The notes under the pieces: generated by a model | Told to the model about the DNA's origin: nothing | Seen by the model: only the letters and a program-made list of their open reading frames with translations | Database searches by the model: none | Assembly (NCBI RefSeq): GCF_009931655.1 | Contig: NZ_CP047984.1 | Location: 3,241,001-3,305,000 of the forward strand | Source of the DNA: Pontibacter russatus | GTDB lineage: Bacteria > Bacteroidota > Bacteroidia > Cytophagales > Hymenobacteraceae | Direction of reading: 5' to 3' | Length of the DNA stretch: 64,000 nt | In this document: one piece after another, positions 41,293 through 51,434 of the stretch | Numbering within the stretch: the first letter of the stretch is position 1 | Layout: each line of letters opens with the position of its first letter | Made by a program: the position numbers and the translations under genes

Positions 41293-41685
41293 ATGGAAGC
41301 AGTAGCAAAACTAAATAACGTGCCTACTTCTCCTCGTAAAATGAGGTTAGTAGCTGGCTTGATCCGTGGCAAGAGCGTATCAAGGGCCCTGAACTTACTG
41401 AAGTTCGAAGCAAATTCCGGATCTGAGAGACTTGAGAAGCTTCTTTTGTCAGCTTTGTCTAACTGGCAGCTGAAAAACGAGGATACCCGCATCGAAGAGG
41501 CGAATCTATATATCAAAGAGATCTTTGTAAACGAGGGCAAGATGCTGAAGCGCCTGCGCCCGGCTCCTCAAGGCCGCGGACACCGCATCAGGAAGCGATC
41601 AAACCATGTAACGGTTATCATCGACAGCCTGACAGAAGAGCAAATTGAACAGCAATCAAAGAAATCTAAAAAAGCCAGCAAGTAA
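41293..41685 (+). CDS. rplV: 50S ribosomal protein L22
   Basis: 130 residues. The beta-hairpin MLKRLRPAPQGRGHRIRKR lines the exit tunnel. The C-terminus has a Lys/Gln-rich extension (EQIEQQSKKSKKASK) beyond the usual length of about 110. Confidence 0.96.
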   Translation: MEAVAKLNNVPTSPRKMRLVAGLIRGKSVSRALNLLKFEANSGSERLEKLLLSALSNWQLKNEDTRIEEANLYIKEIFVNEGKMLKRLRPAPQGRGHRIRKRSNHVTVIIDSLTEEQIEQQSKKSKKASK

Positions 41686-41688
41686 GAT

Positions 41689-42489
41689 ATGGGACAGAAA
41701 GTAAATCCAATCGGTTTTCGACTCGGCATTATCAAAGGTTGGGATTCTAACTGGTATGGCGGCAAGGATTTCGCTGAGAAGCTGATCGAGGACGAGAAAA
41801 TCAGAAAATATATATTAGCGCGAATTCCTAAAGGCGGCATCTCTAAAATCATTATTGAAAGAACGCTGAAGCGCATCACCATCACCGTGAACACTGCCCG
41901 TCCGGGTGTTGTAATCGGGAAAGGCGGCCAGGAGGTAGACAAGATTAAGGAGGAGCTTAAGAAGCTGACGAACAAAGATATTCAGATCAACATCTTTGAG
42001 ATCAAGCGCCCTGAGCTGGATGCAAAACTGGTAGGCGAGTCAATCGCCCAGCAGTTGCAGGCCCGTATTTCTTTCCGCCGTGCCATGAAGCAGGCCATTG
42101 CGTCTGCCCTGCGGGTTGGTGCCGAAGGCATCAAAGTACAGGTGTCAGGCCGCTTGGGCGGTGCTGAAATGGCCAGAACCGAGCATTACAAGGAGGGTAG
42201 GACTCCGCTGCACACGCTACGAGCCGACATCGATTATGCCCTGTCTGAAGCGCAGACGGTATATGGCAAGCTCGGCATCAAGGTGTGGATCTTCAGAGGA
42301 GAGGTATATGGCAAGCGCGACTTGACGCCGAACGCAGGCTTAGAGAGCGGCAAAGGCGGAGGACCAGGCGCACCGCAAGGTGGTGGAGGTGACAGAGGCG
42401 ACCGACGTGGCAACCCCCGCAACAAGAAAGCGGATGGTGCGCCAGGTGGCGACAAGCGTGGTGGCAATCGCAACAAGCGGCGTCAGTAA
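41689..42489 (+). CDS. rpsC: 30S ribosomal protein S3 with Gly/Arg-rich tail
   Basis: 266 residues. An N-terminal KH domain with [14 protein letters not shown], then the C-terminal S3 domain ([36 protein letters not shown]). Residues 220-266 form a Gly/Arg/Asn/Lys-rich tail ([17 protein letters not shown] and similar) that lengthens the protein by about 30 residues over E. coli S3. S3 lines the mRNA entry channel and has helicase activity, so the tail could touch incoming mRNA. Confidence 0.96.
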   Translation: MGQKVNPIGFRLGIIKGWDSNWYGGKDFAEKLIEDEKIRKYILARIPKGGISKIIIERTLKRITITVNTARPGVVIGKGGQEVDKIKEELKKLTNKDIQINIFEIKRPELDAKLVGESIAQQLQARISFRRAMKQAIASALRVGAEGIKVQVSGRLGGAEMARTEHYKEGRTPLHTLRADIDYALSEAQTVYGKLGIKVWIFRGEVYGKRDLTPNAGLESGKGGGPGAPQGGGGDRGDRRGNPRNKKADGAPGGDKRGGNRNKRRQ

Positions 42490-42520
42490 TTGATTGTTAA
42501 CATTATTACGATTTTAGAAA

Positions 42521-42943
42521 ATGTTACAGCCTAAAAGGACTAAATATAGAAAAATGCAAAAAGGCCGCGTGAAGGGTCTGGCTCACCGAGGCAGCACCAT
42601 TTCATTTGGTTCATTTGCAATAAAATCGCTGGAAGCCACATGGATTACCAGCCGCCAGATTGAGGCAGCGCGTATCGCCATGACAAGGGCTATGAAGCGT
42701 GAAGGACAAGTGTGGATCCGCATCTTCCCTGACAAGCCCATCACCAAGAAGCCTGCTGAGGTGCGTATGGGTAAGGGTAAGGGTTCTCCGGAGTATTGGG
42801 TGGCCGTAGTGAAGCCCGGTACCATCATGTTTGAATCGGATGGCATCACGTTAGAAGTCGCGAAGGAATCGCTAAGGCTGGCCGCCCAGAAGCTGCCGGT
42901 GAAATCAAAATTTGTAGTACGTAGGGATTACGTTGAGAAATAG
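42521..42943 (+). CDS. rplP: 50S ribosomal protein L16
   Basis: 140 residues with [16 protein letters not shown] and [20 protein letters not shown]. Helps position A-site tRNA. A 31-base gap after rpsC and 3 bases before rpmC. Confidence 0.96.
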   Translation: MLQPKRTKYRKMQKGRVKGLAHRGSTISFGSFAIKSLEATWITSRQIEAARIAMTRAMKREGQVWIRIFPDKPITKKPAEVRMGKGKGSPEYWVAVVKPGTIMFESDGITLEVAKESLRLAAQKLPVKSKFVVRRDYVEK

Positions 42944-42946
42944 AAA

Positions 42947-43147
42947 ATGAAAAATTCAGACATTAAGGCTTTGTCTTCAGAAGAACTGAAAGAGAGGCTA
43001 AACACTGAGCGCTCCAACATGCAAAACCTACGTTTTGCACATGCCATATCTCCGTTGGAGAACCCCATGAAAATCCGTGAGACCAAGCGTACCATCGCCC
43101 GTCTGAACACGGAAATCCGCAGTCGTGAAATCCAAGCTAACTCTTAA
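42947..43147 (+). CDS. rpmC: 50S ribosomal protein L29
   Basis: 66 residues forming two helices (KALSSEELKERLNTERSNMQ, then IRETKRTIARLNTEIRSRE). Sits beside L23 at the tunnel exit. Confidence 0.95.
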   Translation: MKNSDIKALSSEELKERLNTERSNMQNLRFAHAISPLENPMKIRETKRTIARLNTEIRSREIQANS

Positions 43148-43161
43148 TACCTATTTAGATC

Positions 43162-43419
43162 ATGGAAGAGAGAAATCTAAGAAAAGAAAGAAGTGGGAGA
43201 GTTGTTAGCAATAAGATGAACAAGTCGATCACGGTATTGGTGGAAAGTAAAATGAAGCACCCTATCTACGGGAAGTTTCTGAACAAGTCCAACAAGTTTA
43301 TGGCTCACGACGAGAACAACGACTGCAACATCGGGGACTTGGTGCGCATTCAGGAAACGCGTCCGCTTAGCAAGAATAAGAACTGGCGTTTAGTAGAAAT
43401 AATAGAAAGAGCGAAATAA
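43162..43419 (+). CDS. rpsQ: 30S ribosomal protein S17
   Basis: 85 residues, OB fold: [20 protein letters not shown] and [20 protein letters not shown] are the family's conserved ends. Binds 16S rRNA helix 11. One base before rplN. Confidence 0.96.
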   Translation: MEERNLRKERSGRVVSNKMNKSITVLVESKMKHPIYGKFLNKSNKFMAHDENNDCNIGDLVRIQETRPLSKNKNWRLVEIIERAK

Positions 43420-43420
43420 G

Positions 43421-43789
43421 ATGATACAGCAGGAATCAAGACTAAGTGTAGCTGATAACAGCGGTGCCAAAGAAGTGCTTTGCATCCGTGTGTTGGGTGG
43501 TACTGGTAAGAAATACGCTTCTATCGGAGACAAGATAGTAGTGACTGTGAAATCAGCCCTTTCTTCCGGTAACATAAAAAAAGGAACTGTTTCTAAAGCA
43601 GTTATTGTAAGAACAAAGAAAGAGGTAAGAAGAAAAGACGGGTCCTATATCCGTTTCGACGACAATGCCGCCGTTCTTCTGAATGCAAACAATGAGCCTC
43701 GCGGCACCCGTATCTTCGGGCCGGTAGCCCGTGAGCTTCGTGAAAAGCAATTCATGAAAATTGTTTCGCTGGCACCTGAAGTTCTATAA
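43421..43789 (+). CDS. rplN: 50S ribosomal protein L14
   Basis: 122 residues, [20 protein letters not shown] at the N-terminus, [14 protein letters not shown] near the end. Forms an intersubunit bridge and is the target of silencing factor RsfS. Confidence 0.97.
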   Translation: MIQQESRLSVADNSGAKEVLCIRVLGGTGKKYASIGDKIVVTVKSALSSGNIKKGTVSKAVIVRTKKEVRRKDGSYIRFDDNAAVLLNANNEPRGTRIFGPVARELREKQFMKIVSLAPEVL

Positions 43790-43807
43790 CATATAATTCA
43801 GATTAAA

Positions 43808-44128
43808 ATGAATAAGAAAAAACTTCATGTAAAGACTGGCGATACGGTTAAAGTAATTGCCGGAGATGATCGCGGCAAAACAGGCCGCATCATCGCTGTA
43901 GACATCAGCAAGCAGAGAGTAACTATAGAAGGGTTAAACTTAGTAACCAAGCATGCCAAGCCCAGCGCCAAAAACCCGCAAGGCGGCATCAGCCAGATAG
44001 AAGCTCCGGTACACGCCAGCAATGTAGCTTTGGTAGACGCTAAAGGCGAAACATTCAAAGCTGGAAGAAGAAAGAACAGCGAAGGTAAATCAGAGCGTTA
44101 CTCTAAAAAGACAGGAGAGGTTATCTAA
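43808..44128 (+). CDS. rplX: 50S ribosomal protein L24
   Basis: 106 residues. A KOW motif ([20 protein letters not shown]) opens the protein, with [12 protein letters not shown] after it. One of the two assembly initiators of the 50S subunit. One base before rplE. Confidence 0.96.
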   Translation: MNKKKLHVKTGDTVKVIAGDDRGKTGRIIAVDISKQRVTIEGLNLVTKHAKPSAKNPQGGISQIEAPVHASNVALVDAKGETFKAGRRKNSEGKSERYSKKTGEVI

Positions 44129-44129
44129 G

Positions 44130-44684
44130 ATGGCAACTACAAGATTTAAAGAAAAATACGATAAAGAGGTAGTGCCTGCCTTGAAAGAGAAGTTCCAGTA
44201 CAAGAACATCATGCAGGTGCCCAAGCTTACAAAGATTTCCATCAACAAAGGCATCGGCGCCGCCGTTTCCGACAAAAAGCTGGTGGATATAGGGGTAGAG
44301 GAACTTACAACCATCACCGGGCAGAAGGCGGTTTCAACCATCGCTAAGAAATCCGTTTCTAACTTCAAACTGCGAGAGGGCATGCCTATCGGTGCGCGCG
44401 TAACGCTGCGGGGAGAGAAGATGTACGAGTTCCTGGACCGCCTGGTGACTGTAGCGCTGCCACGCGTGCGTGACTTCAGGGGAATCAACGCGAAAGGCTT
44501 TGACGGCCGCGGCAACTATACCCTCGGTATAAAGGAGCAGATCATCTTCCCTGAAATTAGCATCGACAAGATAAAGGCTATCTCTGGAATGGACATCACT
44601 TTCGTGACAACTGCACAGACAGACGAGGAAAGCTACGAACTGCTGAAAGCTTTTGGAATGCCTTTCGTAACCGATAAGAAATAA
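44130..44684 (+). CDS. rplE: 50S ribosomal protein L5
   Basis: 184 residues, [37 protein letters not shown], and the C-terminal [10 protein letters not shown]. Binds 5S rRNA with L18 and contacts P-site tRNA. Confidence 0.97.
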   Translation: MATTRFKEKYDKEVVPALKEKFQYKNIMQVPKLTKISINKGIGAAVSDKKLVDIGVEELTTITGQKAVSTIAKKSVSNFKLREGMPIGARVTLRGEKMYEFLDRLVTVALPRVRDFRGINAKGFDGRGNYTLGIKEQIIFPEISIDKIKAISGMDITFVTTAQTDEESYELLKAFGMPFVTDKK

Positions 44685-44688
44685 GAAA

Positions 44689-44958
44689 ATGGCAAAAGAA
44701 TCAGTAAAAGCGAGAGAGCTTAAAAGACAGAAGATGGTAGCAAGATACGCTACCAAAAGAGCCGCATTGAAAGCAAGCGGAGACTATGAGGCCTTAGATA
44801 AATTGCCACGTAATGCTTCCCCGGTACGTCTGCACAACCGTTGCAAACTGTCCGGGCGCCCAAGGGGATATATGAGGAAATTCGGGATATCCCGCGTTGT
44901 TTTCAGAGACCTTGCATCTGCTGGTAAAATTCCTGGTGTTACAAAATCGAGCTGGTAA
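44689..44958 (+). CDS. rpsN: 30S ribosomal protein S14, zinc-free long form
   Basis: 89 residues, so the C- (zinc-independent) form. The short zinc form of about 61 residues has two CxxC motifs that are absent here. [20 protein letters not shown] and [10 protein letters not shown] mark the family. A short hairpin (TTTTCTTAC/GTAAGAAAA, 44962-44982) lies just after the stop and before the rpsH promoter. Confidence 0.96.
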   Translation: MAKESVKARELKRQKMVARYATKRAALKASGDYEALDKLPRNASPVRLHNRCKLSGRPRGYMRKFGISRVVFRDLASAGKIPGVTKSSW

Positions 44959-44961
44959 TTT

Positions 44962-45005
44962 TTTTCTTACGCTGTAAGAAAAGAGAAAAGATATTCGTAT
45001 CTTTG
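44962..45005 (+). promoter_or_regulatory. hairpin plus candidate -7 element before rpsH
   Basis: TTTTCTTAC (44962-44970) and GTAAGAAAA (44974-44982) form a 9-bp hairpin. TATCTTTG (44998-45005) matches TAnnTTTG and lies 44 bases before the rpsH ATG. No clear -33. Suggests an internal start within the spc group. Confidence 0.5.
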
Positions 45006-45049
45006 CCCCTCGCTTAGCTAAAAGCATTCATTATTATATAGTTTCCATA

Positions 45050-45448
45050 ATGAACACAGATCCAATAGCAGATTATTTAACTAGAGTGCGTAACGCTATC
45101 AAGGCGAACCATAGAATAGTTGAGATACCATCTAGCAATATAAAGAAAGAGATCACCAAAGTATTGTACGACAAAGGGTACATCCAGAGTTATAAATTCG
45201 ATGACGCTGCGGTGCAAGGTACAATCAAGATAGCGCTGAAATATAACCCCAACACAAAGCAGTCTGCTATTGTGAAACTGGACAGGATTAGTAAGCCAGG
45301 GCTACGCAAATACGTTGGAAGTGATAACCTGCCCCGCGTCCTGAACGGCCTGGGTGTTGCCATTTTATCTACTTCTAAAGGCGTAATGACCGAGAAAGAA
45401 GCCAAGTCGCTGAACATCGGCGGTGAGGTATTATGTTATGTTTATTAA
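45050..45448 (+). CDS. rpsH: 30S ribosomal protein S8
   Basis: 132 residues, DPIADYLTRVRNAIKANH at the N-terminus and ILSTSKGVMTEKEAKSLNIG at the C-terminus. Core binder of the 16S central domain, and the translational repressor of the spc operon in E. coli. A 91-base spacer upstream carries a hairpin and -7 element. Confidence 0.97.
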   Translation: MNTDPIADYLTRVRNAIKANHRIVEIPSSNIKKEITKVLYDKGYIQSYKFDDAAVQGTIKIALKYNPNTKQSAIVKLDRISKPGLRKYVGSDNLPRVLNGLGVAILSTSKGVMTEKEAKSLNIGGEVLCYVY

Positions 45449-45463
45449 TTAGGAGGATAGACA

Positions 45464-46018
45464 ATGTCACGTATAGGAAAATTGCCAATCAGCCTGCCTA
45501 ACGCTATTGAAGTAACTGTGGCTGCAAACAATGTGGTTACCGTGAAAGGGCCGAAAGGATCGCTTTCTACTCCTGTAGATAAGGATATGATTGTGAAGCA
45601 GCATGATAACCAGCTTGTTGTGGAGCGCCCTACCGAACAGAAGCGCCACAAAGCCATGCATGGCTTGTACCGTTCCCTCATCAACAACATGGTGATAGGT
45701 GTGAGCCAGGGTTTCAAAGAGCAGCTTGAGTTGGTGGGTGTGGGTTATAAAGCAACCATGCAGGGGAACATTCTGGAGCTTTCGCTCGGTTACTCGCACA
45801 ATATCTATTTAGCTATCCCAGCTGAAGTATCGGCCACGGCTGTAACTGAAAAAGGTAAGTCTCCGGTTATCACGCTTGAGTCTAACGACAAGCAGCTGTT
45901 GGGCCAGGTGGCTGCTAAAATCAGGTCACTGCGCAAGGTAGAGCCATATAAAGGCAAGGGTATCCGCTTCGTAGGTGAAGTAATCAGAAGAAAAGCTGGT
46001 AAGACAGCGTCTAAATAA
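45464..46018 (+). CDS. rplF: 50S ribosomal protein L6
   Basis: 184 residues, two alpha/beta repeats. [10 protein letters not shown] opens and [17 protein letters not shown] closes the family pattern. Lies near the sarcin-ricin loop. Preceded by AGGAGG, one of the few strong Shine-Dalgarno sequences in the window. Confidence 0.97.
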   Translation: MSRIGKLPISLPNAIEVTVAANNVVTVKGPKGSLSTPVDKDMIVKQHDNQLVVERPTEQKRHKAMHGLYRSLINNMVIGVSQGFKEQLELVGVGYKATMQGNILELSLGYSHNIYLAIPAEVSATAVTEKGKSPVITLESNDKQLLGQVAAKIRSLRKVEPYKGKGIRFVGEVIRRKAGKTASK

Positions 46019-46026
46019 TCATCATC

Positions 46027-46374
46027 ATGTCTACTAACAAGATCTCAAGAAGACTAAGAATAAAGAGAAGTATCAGGAACAAAATTTCTGGTACTGCCGA
46101 AAGGCCAAGATTGTCTGTGTTCCGCAGTAACAAAGCGATATATGCACAGCTGATTGACGATACTACTGGTGTGACACTAGCGGCAGCTTCTTCGGTAAAG
46201 CTTGATGATGCAAAGGCAAATGTAGAGACTGCCGGCAGAGTTGGGAAAGAGATTGCTGAAAAAGCGCTTTCTAAAGGTATCTCGCAGGTGATTTTCGACC
46301 GCTCTGGTTACCTGTACCACGGTAAAGTTAAATCATTGGCAGAAGGCGCTCGTGAAGGTGGCCTTAAATTCTAA
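46027..46374 (+). CDS. rplR: 50S ribosomal protein L18
   Basis: 115 residues, [20 protein letters not shown] and [20 protein letters not shown]. Binds 5S rRNA together with L5. Confidence 0.96.
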   Translation: MSTNKISRRLRIKRSIRNKISGTAERPRLSVFRSNKAIYAQLIDDTTGVTLAAASSVKLDDAKANVETAGRVGKEIAEKALSKGISQVIFDRSGYLYHGKVKSLAEGAREGGLKF

Positions 46375-46380
46375 AGAATT

Positions 46381-46899
46381 ATGTTGAAGAATAATATACG
46401 AAGCGTAAAGGCGAGCGAAATAGAGCTGAAAGAGCGAGTTGTTGCCATAAACCGTGTTGCCAAAGTAGTGAAAGGCGGTAGAAGATTTTCTTTTGCGGCC
46501 ATTGTAGTGGTGGGCGATGGAAACGGCGTGGTAGGTTACGGCCTTGGAAAAGCCAACGAGGTTACGGACGCCATCGCCAAAGGCATTGATGACGCTAAGA
46601 AGAACCTTGTGAAGGTGCCTACATACCATACCACAGTGCCACACGCTATGGAAGGCAAATATTCCGGCGGTTATGTGCTGATAAAGCCAGCTGCTGCCGG
46701 TACAGGCGTAATTGCAGGTGGCGCCATGCGTGCCGTGCTGGAGAGTGCCGGTGTAAAAGACGTGCTTTGCAAGTCAAAAGGCTCTTCGAACCCGCACAAC
46801 GTGGTAAAGGCTACTTTTGATGCACTTTCTAAGATGCGTGATCCTTTGGCCGTTGCGCAGCAACGCGGAGTTAATTTACAGAAGGTATTCAACGGATAA
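46381..46899 (+). CDS. rpsE: 30S ribosomal protein S5
   Basis: 172 residues. [20 protein letters not shown] is the double-stranded-RNA-binding-like domain, followed by [14 protein letters not shown] signature read here as [11 protein letters not shown]. Works with S4 and S12 in decoding accuracy. Five bases before rpmD. Confidence 0.97.
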   Translation: MLKNNIRSVKASEIELKERVVAINRVAKVVKGGRRFSFAAIVVVGDGNGVVGYGLGKANEVTDAIAKGIDDAKKNLVKVPTYHTTVPHAMEGKYSGGYVLIKPAAAGTGVIAGGAMRAVLESAGVKDVLCKSKGSSNPHNVVKATFDALSKMRDPLAVAQQRGVNLQKVFNG

Positions 46900-46904
46900 T
46901 TGAG

Positions 46905-47087
46905 ATGGCTAAAGTAACAATCACACAGGTCAAAAGTATCATCGACCGTCCTAAAGACCAGAAAGCTACCATGAAGGCGCTTGGATTAGGTAAAATAAGC
47001 AGGTCAGTATCAGTAGAGCTTACTCCGCAGATTGCTGGCATGGTGAAAAAAGTTCATAGTTTAGTAGAAGTTAAAGACTTTCAATAA
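46905..47087 (+). CDS. rpmD: 50S ribosomal protein L30
   Basis: 60 residues, KVTITQVKSIIDRPKDQKAT at the start. Stop overlaps the rplO start by one base (TAATG). Confidence 0.95.
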   Translation: MAKVTITQVKSIIDRPKDQKATMKALGLGKISRSVSVELTPQIAGMVKKVHSLVEVKDFQ

Positions 47088-47533
47088 TGTACTTAAATTC
47101 TTTAAAACCTGCAGAGGGTGCTGTTAAAAACAGTAAAAGAATAGGTCGGGGCACTGGGTCAGGTAGAGGTGGAACTTCTACACGCGGCCATAAAGGAGCC
47201 AAGTCACGTTCAGGTTATTCACAGAAATCAGGCTTCGAAGGCGGGCAGATGCCGCTTCAGAGACGCGTACCTAAGTATGGCTTCAAAAACATCAACCGTG
47301 TTGAGTATAAAGCCATCAACTTGGATGTATTGCAATCTTTAGTTGAGGCAGGCAGCGAAACGGTGCTAAACTTTGAATTCTTCAAAGCGCACGGTTTGGT
47401 TCAGAAGAACGACAAAGTTAAAATATTAGGCAGAGGGGAGTTGAACAAAGCTGTGGAAGTACATGCCCATGCATTCTCTGGAACTGCAACATCATCCATA
47501 GAAAAAGCTGGCGGTAAAACAGTAGCGCTCTAA
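47087..47533 (+). CDS. rplO: 50S ribosomal protein L15
   Basis: 148 residues. Gly/Arg-rich N-terminal extension (RIGRGTGSGRGGTSTRGHKG, KSRSGY) that threads into 23S rRNA, then GFEGGQMPLQRRVPKYGF. Followed by secY after 9 bases. Confidence 0.96.
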   Translation: MYLNSLKPAEGAVKNSKRIGRGTGSGRGGTSTRGHKGAKSRSGYSQKSGFEGGQMPLQRRVPKYGFKNINRVEYKAINLDVLQSLVEAGSETVLNFEFFKAHGLVQKNDKVKILGRGELNKAVEVHAHAFSGTATSSIEKAGGKTVAL

Positions 47534-47542
47534 TCGATCGGT

Positions 47543-48862
47543 ATGAAGAAGTTTATAACAACTATTAAGAACATTTTTGCTATTGAAGATCTGCGGGTGA
47601 GAATCCTGAACACGCTTTTCTTCATAGCAATATTCCGACTTGGTTCTTTTGTTGTTTTACCTGGTGTTGACCCGAACCAACTACAGGCTAACACGAGTGG
47701 CTTGTTTGGTTTGTTAGACACTTTCCTAGGTGGGGCATTCAGCAATGCCTCCATCTTTGCATTAGGTATCATGCCTTACATATCGGCTTCGATTGTATTG
47801 CAGCTTCTTACAATCGCCGTTCCCTACTTCCAGAAAATGCAGAAGGAGGGTGAGTCCGGGAGAAAGAAAATCAACCAAATCACCCGAGTGCTTACTATTG
47901 TTATTACGCTGGCACAAGCAGTGGGCTTTGTGGCTACCATCAACGCCGAAGCCATTGTCATCAGCCAAACGCTCTTCACCATCACCTCTATGATTGTGCT
48001 CACCTCGGGCACCATCTTCTGTATGTGGCTGGGTGAGCGAATCACCGACAAAGGTATTGGAAACGGTATATCGATGCTGATTATGATCGGTATTATCTCC
48101 CGGCTCCCAAGCGCCCTCATTTTTGAGGCTACCTCCAAGCAGCTAAACGGTGCCCTGTTGTTCTTGTTCGAGCTTTTTGTGCTGTTCTTTGTGGTAATGT
48201 CAGTTGTCATGCTGACGCAGGCCATCAGAAGAATTCCTGTACAATATGCCAAGCAGGTGGGCGGCAGCTCGCTATACAGTGGCCAGCGCCAGTTTATACC
48301 GCTCAAGGTGAACGCTGCCGGTGTGATGCCGATTATCTTTGCACAGTCGCTGATGTTCCTGCCTTCTATGATTGCCTCTATATGGGCAGACTCCAGTGAC
48401 ACCGCAAACTATATAGGCTCCACCTTCTCAGACTTCACATCGTGGCAGTATAATCTCGTGTTCTTTATTCTGATTCTGGTGTTCACTTATTTCTACACAG
48501 CCATCAGCGTGAACCCGAACCAGATTGCCGATGATTTGAAGCGAAGCGGCGGTTTCGTGCCGGGAGTTAAACCGGGGCTTGCCACTTCCGAATATATCGA
48601 TACCATCCTGACAAAAATCACCCTTCCAGGTGCTATATACCTTGCCCTCGTTGCCATTTTCCCCTCCATCGCGGTGGTGCTGGGAGTAACAACTGAGTTT
48701 TCACAGTTCTTTGGTGGGACCTCGCTTATAATCATGGTTGGCGTCGTACTTGATACGCTTCAGCAAGTGGAGAGTTATCTGCTGATGCGGCATTACGATG
48801 GCATGATGAAGTCAGGAAAGCTGCGAGGCAGAACTGAGAACATTGCAATGGCATCTTCTTAA
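47543..48862 (+). CDS. secY: preprotein translocase subunit SecY
   Basis: 439 residues, ten hydrophobic segments. LRVRILNTLFFIAIFRLGSF begins TM1, the plug-region residues follow, and VQYAKQVGGSSLYSG with IPLKVNAAGVMPIIFA is the signature between TM5 and TM7. Forms the membrane channel with SecE. Located between rplO and map as in the canonical spc operon. Confidence 0.97.
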   Translation: MKKFITTIKNIFAIEDLRVRILNTLFFIAIFRLGSFVVLPGVDPNQLQANTSGLFGLLDTFLGGAFSNASIFALGIMPYISASIVLQLLTIAVPYFQKMQKEGESGRKKINQITRVLTIVITLAQAVGFVATINAEAIVISQTLFTITSMIVLTSGTIFCMWLGERITDKGIGNGISMLIMIGIISRLPSALIFEATSKQLNGALLFLFELFVLFFVVMSVVMLTQAIRRIPVQYAKQVGGSSLYSGQRQFIPLKVNAAGVMPIIFAQSLMFLPSMIASIWADSSDTANYIGSTFSDFTSWQYNLVFFILILVFTYFYTAISVNPNQIADDLKRSGGFVPGVKPGLATSEYIDTILTKITLPGAIYLALVAIFPSIAVVLGVTTEFSQFFGGTSLIIMVGVVLDTLQQVESYLLMRHYDGMMKSGKLRGRTENIAMASS

Positions 48863-48865
48863 TCG

Positions 48866-49639
48866 ATGATTATATATAAAACGGAAGAAGAAATTGAGCT
48901 TATTCGCCAGAGTGCTTTGATATTAAGCAAAGCACATGGCGAAATTGCTCGTCTAATAAAGGAAGGTGTTTCTACGATTACATTAGACAAGCGTGCCGAA
49001 GAATTCATCCGCGACAGCGGCGGCCAGCCTTCCTTCAAAAACTACAACGGTTTCCCCTTTAGCCTATGTATATCAGTAAACGCTACTGTTGTACATGGCT
49101 TTCCGAGTGCCTACATACTGAACGATGGAGACATTATTTCTGTTGATGCAGGTGTTTACTACAAGGGATTTCACAGCGACTGTGCCTATACACATGGCGT
49201 TGGGAATGTTTCGGAAGAGGTAAAAGACCTCTTGAAAGTGACAAAAGAGTCACTTTACAAAGGCATAGAGAAAGCAACGGTTGGTTCCCGTATGGGCGAC
49301 GTGAGCTATACCATTCAGGAGCATGCCGAGAAGCATGGATATGGTGTTGTGAGAGAGCTTGTGGGGCATGGTATTGGCCGCAACCTGCACGAGTCTCCGG
49401 AAGTTCCGAACTATGGGCGGCGCGGGCAAGGCGTGAAACTCCAGAACGGGCTGGTGATCGCGATCGAGCCCATGATTAATTTGGGCACGCGGCACATTGT
49501 GCAGGAAGAAGACGGCTGGACGATCAGGACGAAAGACAACAAACCATCCGCCCATTTCGAGCACTCTGTAGTGGTGCGAAAAGACAGGGCGGAGATTTTA
49601 ACAACATTTGATTATATAGAACAAGCAAACAAATCATAA
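48866..49639 (+). CDS. map: type I methionine aminopeptidase
   Basis: 257 residues. Removes the initiator Met from new proteins. The dinuclear metal ligands are visible: Asp in ISVDAGVYYKG, Asp in FHSDCAYT, His in GHGIGRNLHE, Glu in AIEPM and Glu in FEHSVVV. No extension, so the short (type Ia) bacterial form. The infA ATG follows its stop directly. Confidence 0.97.
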   Translation: MIIYKTEEEIELIRQSALILSKAHGEIARLIKEGVSTITLDKRAEEFIRDSGGQPSFKNYNGFPFSLCISVNATVVHGFPSAYILNDGDIISVDAGVYYKGFHSDCAYTHGVGNVSEEVKDLLKVTKESLYKGIEKATVGSRMGDVSYTIQEHAEKHGYGVVRELVGHGIGRNLHESPEVPNYGRRGQGVKLQNGLVIAIEPMINLGTRHIVQEEDGWTIRTKDNKPSAHFEHSVVVRKDRAEILTTFDYIEQANKS

Positions 49640-49858
49640 ATGGCAAAACAGTCGTCCATAGAACAAGACGGGACTATCATTGAGGCTTTGTCTAACGCCA
49701 TGTTTAGAGTTGAGCTTGAAAACGGTCATCAGGTGGTTGCTCATATATCCGGTAAGATGAGGATGAATTACATCAAAATCCTTCCGGGGGACAGAGTAAA
49801 GTTAGAGATGTCGCCTTATGACCTGACGAAAGGCAGAATTGTTTACAGATATAAATAA
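49640..49858 (+). CDS. infA: translation initiation factor IF-1
   Basis: 72 residues of an OB-fold, [20 protein letters not shown] and GRIVYRYK. Blocks the A site during initiation and cooperates with IF-2 and IF-3. Confidence 0.97.
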   Translation: MAKQSSIEQDGTIIEALSNAMFRVELENGHQVVAHISGKMRMNYIKILPGDRVKLEMSPYDLTKGRIVYRYK

Positions 49859-49863
49859 ATAAA

Positions 49864-49980
49864 ATGAAAGTTAAAGCATCAGTTAAAAAGAGAAGCGTTG
49901 ACTGTAAGATAATCCGCCGCAAGGGGAAGCTTTACGTCATCAACAAGAAGAATCCAAGATATAAACAAAGACAAGGGTAA
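49864..49980 (+). CDS. rpmJ: 50S ribosomal protein L36, zinc ribbon lost
   Basis: 38 residues, [20 protein letters not shown] followed by [17 protein letters not shown]. Only one Cys remains where the zinc form has three Cys and a His, so this is a zinc-independent (C-) variant. It lies 5 bases after infA and 11 before rpsM, the expected position. Confidence 0.95.
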   Translation: MKVKASVKKRSVDCKIIRRKGKLYVINKKNPRYKQRQG

Positions 49981-49991
49981 TCAAAATTAGT

Positions 49992-50369
49992 ATGGCAAGA
50001 ATAGCAGGAGTAGATATTCCGGATAACAAAAGAGGCGAAATCGCATTGACCTATATCTTCGGTATCGGTCGCAACCTTTCGCAAAAAATCCTTAACAAAG
50101 CCGGGGTGGATCTTGACAAGAAGGTAAAAGACTGGACAGAAGACGAAGCCGGTGAGATCAGAAATATTATTGCAGCTGACATCAAGACGGAAGGTGTACT
50201 GAGGTCGGAGGTGCAGTTGCACATCAAGCGTCTTATGGACATTGGAAGCTACCGCGGGTTGAGACACCGTAAGGGTTTGCCTGTGCGCGGACAGCGCACC
50301 AAAAACAACTCACGCACCAGGAAAGGGAAGCGTAAGACTGTTGCAAATAAGAAGAAAGCTTCTAAATAA
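49992..50369 (+). CDS. rpsM: 30S ribosomal protein S13
   Basis: 125 residues, [40 protein letters not shown] and a basic tail that touches P-site tRNA. Starts the alpha group rpsM-rpsK-rpsD-rpoA-rplQ. Confidence 0.97.
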   Translation: MARIAGVDIPDNKRGEIALTYIFGIGRNLSQKILNKAGVDLDKKVKDWTEDEAGEIRNIIAADIKTEGVLRSEVQLHIKRLMDIGSYRGLRHRKGLPVRGQRTKNNSRTRKGKRKTVANKKKASK

Positions 50370-50378
50370 TAATTGATC

Positions 50379-50771
50379 ATGGCTCAGAAAAGAAAAGATA
50401 AGGCTAAGAAGCGTGTTGTAGTTGTAGAATCAACTGGCCAGGTACACATCAAAGCTTCTTTCAATAATATCATTATATCAGTAACCAACAACGTAGGTCA
50501 GGTTATATCTTGGGCTTCTGCTGGTAAAATGGGCTTCAAAGGCTCTAAAAAGAACACTCCGTACGCAGCTCAGATGGCTGCCGGCGACTGCGCCAAGGTT
50601 GCCTATGATTTGGGCATGCGCAAAGCTGAGGTTTTTGTCAAGGGCCCGGGTGCAGGTAGAGAGTCTGCCATCCGCACGGTACAGAACACCGGAATCGAAG
50701 TAACCTCTATCAAGGATGTTACGCCGCTGCCGCACAACGGATGTCGTCCTCCAAAACGCAGAAGAGTTTAA
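50379..50771 (+). CDS. rpsK: 30S ribosomal protein S11
   Basis: 130 residues starting [12 protein letters not shown], then [20 protein letters not shown] and [16 protein letters not shown]. The ATG at 50379 is chosen over a TTG at 50373 because it gives the family start. Lines the mRNA exit near the platform. Confidence 0.96.
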   Translation: MAQKRKDKAKKRVVVVESTGQVHIKASFNNIIISVTNNVGQVISWASAGKMGFKGSKKNTPYAAQMAAGDCAKVAYDLGMRKAEVFVKGPGAGRESAIRTVQNTGIEVTSIKDVTPLPHNGCRPPKRRRV

Positions 50772-50791
50772 ATTTAAATTTAGTTTAAGAA

Positions 50792-51397
50792 ATGGCAAGA
50801 TATACTGGTCCTAAAAGCAAAATCTCACGACGTTTCAACGAAGAGATTTTTGGCCCAAGCAAAGCACTCAAAAAGAAAGCTTACCCTCCGGGGATGCACG
50901 GCCGCGGCCGTCGCAAGAAGCAGTCAGAATATTCTCTGCAGCTTACGGAGAAGCAAAAGGCGAAGTTTATATATGGTGTTTTAGAGAAACAATTCGCTAA
51001 CCTTTTCGCGAAAGCGCACAGAAAAGGCGGCATCACAGGTGAAGTGCTTCTGGCTTTACTTGAGTCAAGGTTAGATAATACTGTTTACCGTTTGGGTATC
51101 GCCCCAACCAGGAGAGCAGCGCGCCAGCTTGTCTTGCACAAGCACGTTTTAGTGAACGGCGACATCGTTAACATCCCCTCTTTCAGCCTGAAGGTGGGAG
51201 ACGTGGTAGCAGTAAGAGAGAAATCAAAGTCTCTTGAGGCCATCACTTCTTCGCTTACCGTGCGCAATGCGCGCCAGTTCAGCTGGTTAGAGTGGAATGC
51301 TTCTGAGATGTCGGGCAAGTTTATCGCTACTCCTGAGAGAGACCAGATCCCTGAAAAAATCCAGGAGCAGCTGATCGTCGAGCTTTACTCTAAGTAA
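50792..51397 (+). CDS. rpsD: 30S ribosomal protein S4
   Basis: 201 residues, [20 protein letters not shown], the S4 RNA-binding domain [20 protein letters not shown]. Nucleates 30S assembly, and in E. coli also represses the alpha operon. Confidence 0.97.
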   Translation: MARYTGPKSKISRRFNEEIFGPSKALKKKAYPPGMHGRGRRKKQSEYSLQLTEKQKAKFIYGVLEKQFANLFAKAHRKGGITGEVLLALLESRLDNTVYRLGIAPTRRAARQLVLHKHVLVNGDIVNIPSFSLKVGDVVAVREKSKSLEAITSSLTVRNARQFSWLEWNASEMSGKFIATPERDQIPEKIQEQLIVELYSK

Positions 51398-51434
51398 GCA
51401 GCATAATCAATTTCTAACCTTTAACACTGCAAGT

